Below, in pieces: positions 1 to 22,500 of a stretch of DNA of 22,500 nt (position 1 is its first letter; every line of letters begins with the position of its first letter). The notes beneath the pieces are model-generated. The model saw nothing but the letters and a program-made list of their open reading frames with translations, was not told the origin of the DNA and searched no databases. The DNA is taken from positions 154,052 to 176,551 of the forward strand of contig KV908368.1 in NCBI GenBank assembly GCA_002005505.1. The letters run 5' to 3'. The position numbers and the translations under genes are program-made. Source of the stretch: Botryococcus braunii (taxonomy: Eukaryota > Chlorophyta > Trebouxiophyceae).

Positions 1-1307
1 ACCAAGCTGTACATTACATGTGCCAGTCATCCGACGGTGCGGCACGTGTAATGTGTACCCTACATGAGCCAGTCAAACAACCGAGTCACACGTCTTATGT
101 GTCTCGGTACACATTTGCAAGTTCATCTGGGGAGGTCCCCAGTTGCGACACGGCGCATGGCCTTGGCTTCCTACTATCCCCTAGAAAAGAAGCTAAGTAA
201 ATACATCTATGTCTTACTAATAGTCACATGAGCCCTGTGGCTACATTTAAGACCGAGTAGCTTTCAGCGCAAACAGAAGTTCATTGCAAATCTCACGCCA
301 ATGCCGCCTTCAAAAGCCTGCAACTGGGCCTAGCACATGCAGGAACAGAGCCCGAGAGAAAGCCTTTCTTGGCGGCGTCAGGCACCTATGTCGCTACTAC
401 TTCCCAGCAGGAGCAGGACAGAGACATACTGCATTTGGAAAACCACAATGTTTATGGTGCATGAATTCAAGCTTCGAAGCACTACGCTGTATGCTCTGCA
501 GCAACGCAGTGCCTGTACCCCCCAAACTCCCCAAGCCGTGCATGATCCAGCTTTGGCACAAAACACGGCGGATCTTCCCCAGCCAAAAGGGTAGCACAGA
601 CCCTTTACTGGTATTCTACAACAAAAAGAACACAGGTACGGAGCCCCTGCCGACAAAGCCAACCGTCCAAAGTGGTTTCCTCTGGAGAGGACGCCACCAA
701 GTGCGACCTCACAGCAGCACGCAAATGTGAACTTCGAATCATACAATCCTGAAGCAATCCAAATTCGCTTCCAGGCCCCTCTCCGAATCATTTTTCCACT
801 CGGCTCCAATTCACCTCGGAGATCACATGATGGCATTGCGCCTTCCTTACATTGCAAAGATGCTGATCACGGACGTTTCTAGAATCTATAAATGAAGCCA
901 CGGGCCTCCTGTACAAGTGGTTAAGGCCTGGATGGCGTGCCATCAGGCTGTACAAATTTCCAAATTTACTGCTTCTTCCTACCCTGCCAATTTTCCAACA
1001 ACCGGATCGCTCTCCATTGTTCCATGCTGGATTTGCTTCTTATGCATCACAGGGCTCATGATGTCTTACAGGAAAAAGGACAGGCTCTTAAAGCTCAACT
1101 ATGCTTGAACCTCTTTGGGATCGGGTGACTGCACGCCGGAATCCTGCAACAGCTTAATGCTGCGTCTGGCATATTTGGGACAAACACGGTAAATGATTGC
1201 ACGCAGGAACCTCCCAACAGCAGCTCAATGATGCTGCTGCTTTTCTGGAATCCATCAATTCATGTCAGTAGGCTACAGATTGCCCACAGAAAGCTCCACA
1301 GAGCAAC
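1..1307. other. 3' flanking region of the glycosyltransferase gene, no gene recognised
   Basis: No frame on either strand looks like a known protein. The longest non-repeat frame, 378-857 minus (159 codons), is Cys/Gly-rich and unconvincing. At the left edge there is an imperfect inverted repeat (11-24 against 41-54, one mismatch) and a 15-bp near-direct repeat (15-29 and 61-75, one mismatch). A TGTAA pentamer, the green-algal polyadenylation signal, lies on the minus strand at 1066-1070. It is about 240 nt past the glycosyltransferase stop and is only weak evidence for the transcript end. Confidence 0.4.
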
Positions 1308-11776
<10,469 letters not shown>

Positions 11777-12070
11777 GATCTTTGCAGATAAACAGAGAAG
11801 TGTTAGGAAAACCAAAATGAAATTTTGCTCATATCCTGCACATAAGAACAGGTCCCTCAGGAGTTTTGATCGTTGCACAGGAAATCATCATTTCAGAACG
11901 AGTCTAAGAATTAAACAATGCGACAGCCTTAAAAAGATTATTGCGAAGTTCACTATGCAGACATTCTGGTAGCTTCATGTAATGATTTCGCCCTGCCTTC
12001 TTCGAGGCATCGGCACAGCTGATTCGGCATGTTTCTCGATGTACGGCTCCCGCTTGGGACGTCAATTGCA

Positions 12071-12123
12071 CTTACGTCACGTAAGCAGCCTGTTAGCATC
12101 ACGTAGGTTACGTGATGCTAACG
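12071..12123. promoter_or_regulatory. ACGT-core palindrome cluster upstream of the UGT gene
   Basis: 12071-12085 is a 15-bp palindrome, CTTACGT-C-ACGTAAG. 12092-12122 is an inverted repeat with 14-bp perfect arms (GTTAGCATCACGTA / TACGTGATGCTAAC) and a 3-nt spacer. Together they give four ACGT cores in about 45 bp, including TGACGTAA and CACGTAA types that plant and algal bZIP factors bind. The cluster lies about 295-345 bp upstream of the UGT ATG. That position fits a promoter element, but binding is inferred. Confidence 0.5.
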
Positions 12124-12137
12124 GGTTGCTTTGTTGC

Positions 12138-12183
12138 CTCCAGAGTCTGGAGTGCAGACTATGTGCTGGCAACAACTCTGGAG
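12138..12183. repeat. Nested inverted repeats next to the ACGT cluster
   Basis: CTCCAGAGT (12138-12146) pairs with ACTCTGGAG (12175-12183). Inside it AGTCTG (12144-12149) pairs with CAGACT (12155-12160). It may form a hairpin or be the remains of a small foldback element. Confidence 0.5.
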
Positions 12184-12389
12184 TCCAGGGGCGGGATTAC
12201 GACATCTAGTCTATAGACTCATTGGCAGCCTCAAGCTAGATTGGCATACAAGGAAGGCCCAGGCGCAGACGGATGAAAGTGGATCATCCTTTTGACCTTT
12301 CAAAGATCTATCATCCTTTCCCCTTCCTCATTCGCTCTCCCTCGCTCCCTCCCTCCCGATAGATCAGAACATACATGGACCCCCCCCCC

Positions 12390-12421
12390 CCAACACGCAC
12401 ACACGCACGCATGCACGCACG

Positions 12422-12479
<58 letters not shown>

Positions 12480-12496
12480 ACACACACACACACACA

Positions 12497-12569
<73 letters not shown>

Positions 12570-12595
12570 GGGGGAGAGAGGGGGGGAAGAGAGAT
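12390..12595 (+). repeat. (CA)n - (GA)n compound microsatellite upstream of UGT
   Basis: A C run (12380-12390), GCAC/(CA)n at 12394-12498 and (GA)n at 12500-12567 with a GGGG/GA end. Same order as the tract at 9640-9916. Confidence 0.97.
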
Positions 12596-12962
12596 ATAGA
12601 GACCGTGTTGGATTTCATGAGTTACAGTAAAGACGTTTTCCACTTGAGACAGAAAAGATGGGACTAAATAGTAAACATGAGGAACTGTAAGTAAGGAACA
12701 ATGTCCTTATTGAATGCCTGCATGAACTATATCCATAGAAAGATTAGCACGTGGTTGCCGGCTTAGAGATATGGGCTGTGATGTTGTTTTGTGACAGTGT
12801 TGTAGTGCCTCATGTACATACTGATGAAATTCACGGCAGGCGAACACTCTTTATAGACTCATATGACTCAAGCTTGTAAAATAATCCACAGCATGGGCGA
12901 AATCAGGGCAACACTTCAGCAACTGCAGACGATTCAGTTGCGTTCAACGGGATGACGCATGA

Positions 12963-12990
12963 CATGTACTTTATATATATGAAGTACATG
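12963..12990. repeat. Hairpin with 9-bp arms and a TA loop
   Basis: CATGTACTT (12963-12971) and AAGTACATG (12982-12990) flank a TATATATATG loop. Function unknown. Confidence 0.6.
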
Positions 12991-13299
12991 CAGATGTGCA
13001 GATCGCTAGAGAAGAGACTCTCCTTTGTTGTATCTAGGTAGACGCCAATATTGATTGTTTACACGATATTGATAGAGCCTCTAGATCTCCTCCATAATAA
13101 TAGTGTGATAGTAGATATCTCGCTATCTTCGTTACGGCAAGATTGAGCTTAAGCCTCCTACGTCATGCTATATTCCAAACTTATAAGGAATTACTAAAGT
13201 GGTCCTTGACGGATCTTACTCTTATGCCCATGCATTCATATAAACCATACATTTACACTTAACCAAAAACCCCATTAAAACTCCAGCCCTTCGTTCACC

Positions 13300-13464
13300 A
13301 TGGACGCCCTGATTGCTGTTTACAACATCAGTCAGCATTCAATTTTAAGTTTAGAGTGCCTGGATTCCAGTTTGTCGCGTACGCTTCATCAGGCGGAGTT
13401 CCTTGCGATTGCAACTGAAAAGGAACGCCACCTTGTGGAGTCCCATGCATGTGGACTCATATGA
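13300..13464 (+). CDS. Small hypothetical ORF, 54 aa
   Basis: The ATG has a strong context (TTCACCATGG). The frame is open for 54 codons to TGA at 13462-13464, starting MDALIAVYNISQHSILSLEC. Its composition looks like protein (mixed, no repeats, charged ATEKERHLVESH end), unlike most frames here. It could be a small protein, the first exon of a plus-strand gene, or chance. No family was recognised, no partner exon was found and no promoter is clear. Confidence 0.25.
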   Translation: MDALIAVYNISQHSILSLECLDSSLSRTLHQAEFLAIATEKERHLVESHACGLI

Positions 13465-13976
13465 CTGCAGACTTCGTAGTAACTTAACAGCATTGCACAT
13501 GCAGGGAATCACTGACATACCATGCTAGTCATACACGTATTTCCCGAGTGTTGCATCTTGCAGGATCGTTTTAGGAATGGGCATGTACGTACTTCAAGCG
13601 CATAGTGCTCCTAGCATCTCGCTAGCTGTACATGTGACCTGACCAAGCAAACGTGCATGTATGCTCCTCAGCATGAACGACGATGACCAAATTGGCTCTT
13701 GATTCTACATTGCGAAGCCACGTACCCTAAATTACCACAAGTTTAAGAGCTTGCTGAACAAATTTGATTTAAATCTATCAACGAATTCGAATTTATTCGT
13801 TTAAGTCAAAACTTGTATATCTTATCGGTTGAACCCTTGAACTTGAAATGTGCGCACTTATTAGTGTAAGACCTAGCTTGTTAGTTCTAGGGCTGCCTTG
13901 ATCAAAAACACGGCGGCACCTTATCCAGTCAGCTGCTAATTTTTCGGACAAAAAGTGAAGCATATCATGTTTGTGC

Positions 13977-14243
13977 CTGTGCAAGGATCAACCAGAAAAA
14001 CAAACGAGATAATCGTCGACGTCCTAATTAGGCTTGTAAGCCTAATGGCTCGGTGGCACAATCCTACTACCGAAAAACTCTGCGATAAGCCGCACGACAT
14101 TGAGTACAATCTAATGTCCAGTGCTGGGGGCAACGTGTTCAGCAAGTGCTTCCTGCGCCATCGCTTCGACTGCATGCAGTCGAAGCGATTGCTATGTTGC
14201 GCAACCCTTGAACTTTCGAGGGACCTGTTTGATCCTTGCACAG
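13977..14243. repeat. Foldback structure: 15-bp terminal inverted repeats around a 30-bp palindrome
   Basis: CTGTGCAAGGATCAA (13977-13991) is matched exactly by TTGATCCTTGCACAG (14229-14243). Inside, 14160-14189 is a perfect 30-bp palindrome with no spacer (ATCGCTTCGACTGCA and its complement). It could be a small non-autonomous foldback element or a regulatory structure. No target-site duplication was identified. Confidence 0.6.
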
Positions 14244-14594
14244 CACACTGTCTATCAGCCTCTTCACTCTAGTTGATGTGAGACACTTTGACTCCAAAAC
14301 TTAGGGATCTCGCTCGATCAGCCTTTTGAAGTACAACATTCCATAATTTCAGGAAAGGTGATATTCATAACCAGCAAGGAGTATGGGAAGGCAAGGGACA
14401 ACACACAAGGTGGTTGCACCGAGACTCAAATCTGGTTTTGCTTTCCATCGTCTCCTTTTCCACCTGTCTATTTTCAAGGCTTTTCAATTACTACTACATT
14501 CACAACATCAAAGACAACCGAGGAGGCTTGAGGGGCCAATTTCAAGCGAATTGGACCGAAATTCTGTAAGTGATCAAATGATATGAGAACCGAG

Positions 14595-14636
14595 TGCTGC
14601 ATGTGCAGCAAATAGATTCTGAATTCTAGAATTCAG
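14595..14636. repeat. Two adjacent palindromes
   Basis: TGCTGCA-TG-TGCAGCA (14595-14610) and the perfect 18-bp palindrome CTGAATTCTAGAATTCAG (14619-14636) are separated by 8 bp. Function unknown. Confidence 0.6.
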
Positions 14637-15019
14637 GAGAGGAGGTGGCATGGCGAATTCGTTTAGACGCAAGCCTCAAGGAAAAACCGCAGCAGCTGTG
14701 CCATGCACGCAAACGAATTACTCAACCAATTCGTCACTGAATTGACAAGTCAGCTTGATGACCCGACACAACCCATAGACAAGGTGTATGGACAGCCGAA
14801 ATGAAATCCGGGCTTGGCCTTGCAGTTCCTGGGTCACCTGTTGCTACGAATTACAAAAGGGACCCTTCCCGTTGAGATGCCTTATCGGTCCATCAGTTGC
14901 ACACCAAACACGGTTGTTGTAACACGATCAGACGTAAAATAAAAATAAAAATAAAAAACACACAAACAAACAAATCCTCATGTTCCCTCTCTTGGGACAA
15001 CTCTAATACGTCTCTAGCA

Positions 15020-22500
<7,481 letters not shown>

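Larger units (their letters stand above)
12600..15019. other. Intergenic region between UGT and the kinase gene
   Basis: About 2.4 kb, more A+T-rich than the rest and free of dinucleotide arrays. It contains the hairpin at 12963-12990, a 54-codon plus-strand ORF at 13300, the foldback at 13977-14243 and paired palindromes at 14595-14636. A 13-bp direct repeat, AACCCTTGAACTT, occurs at 13832 and 14203. No other gene was recognised. Confidence 0.55.

Noticed and set aside
284..730. 148-codon plus-strand frame in the left flank
   Set aside because: No family resemblance, and overlapping frames of similar quality suggest chance.
378..857. 159-codon minus-strand frame downstream of UGT
   Set aside because: Cys/Gly/Ser-rich with no motif or recognisable domain, and overlapped by equally long frames on the other strand.
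13936..14272. Overlapping frames of about 100 codons on both strands around the 30-bp palindrome
   Set aside because: The palindrome keeps both strands open by symmetry (FDCMQSKR occurs on both). No domain is visible.

Overview
The window is intron-rich eukaryotic DNA. It holds two genes, both on the minus strand, plus a very heavy load of simple and tandem repeats. The gene content is a membrane-type UDP-glycosyltransferase and a protein kinase whose wording (H-M-D catalytic loop, D-L-G, PYMAPE, SADIYSFGVILW, GETPRRG, RVPEEC) resembles the large kinase families of green algae. I therefore lean to a green alga with a large, repeat-expanded genome, possibly a prasinophyte. That is an inference from protein style, not a proven identity.

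Layout, left to right. 1-1307: 3' flank of the glycosyltransferase, no gene recognised. 1308-11776 (minus): a UDP-glycosyltransferase gene that I could assemble into 10 exons. All intron phases agree, giving 1629 nt and 542 aa from an ATG with signal peptide to a stop after a C-terminal membrane anchor and a KxKxx tail. The introns are packed with (GT)n, (GA)n, (CT)n, a 75-nt T run and four families of 50- to 85-bp minisatellites. 11777-15019: upstream and intergenic DNA. It contains a cluster of ACGT palindromes about 300 bp upstream of the glycosyltransferase ATG, a foldback structure with a perfect 30-bp palindrome, and one 54-codon ORF of unknown status. 15020-21663 (minus): the kinase domain of a second gene, in 10 exons that splice in frame to 241 aa. 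Two of these exons are only 27 nt and one is 48 nt. The N-terminal part, with the glycine-rich loop, is not found and may lie beyond position 22500. 21664-22500: possible upstream intron with a large (GT)n-(GA)n tract.

The two genes lie in tandem. Their neighbourhood gives no evidence that they work together: one is an ER-membrane sugar transferase, the other a signalling kinase. Almost every long open reading frame in the window is a low-complexity translation of a dinucleotide repeat and is not a gene. Exon borders were set by hand from homology, GT-AG sites and phase continuity. The least certain are the junction between glycosyltransferase exons 4 and 5 and kinase exon 4.
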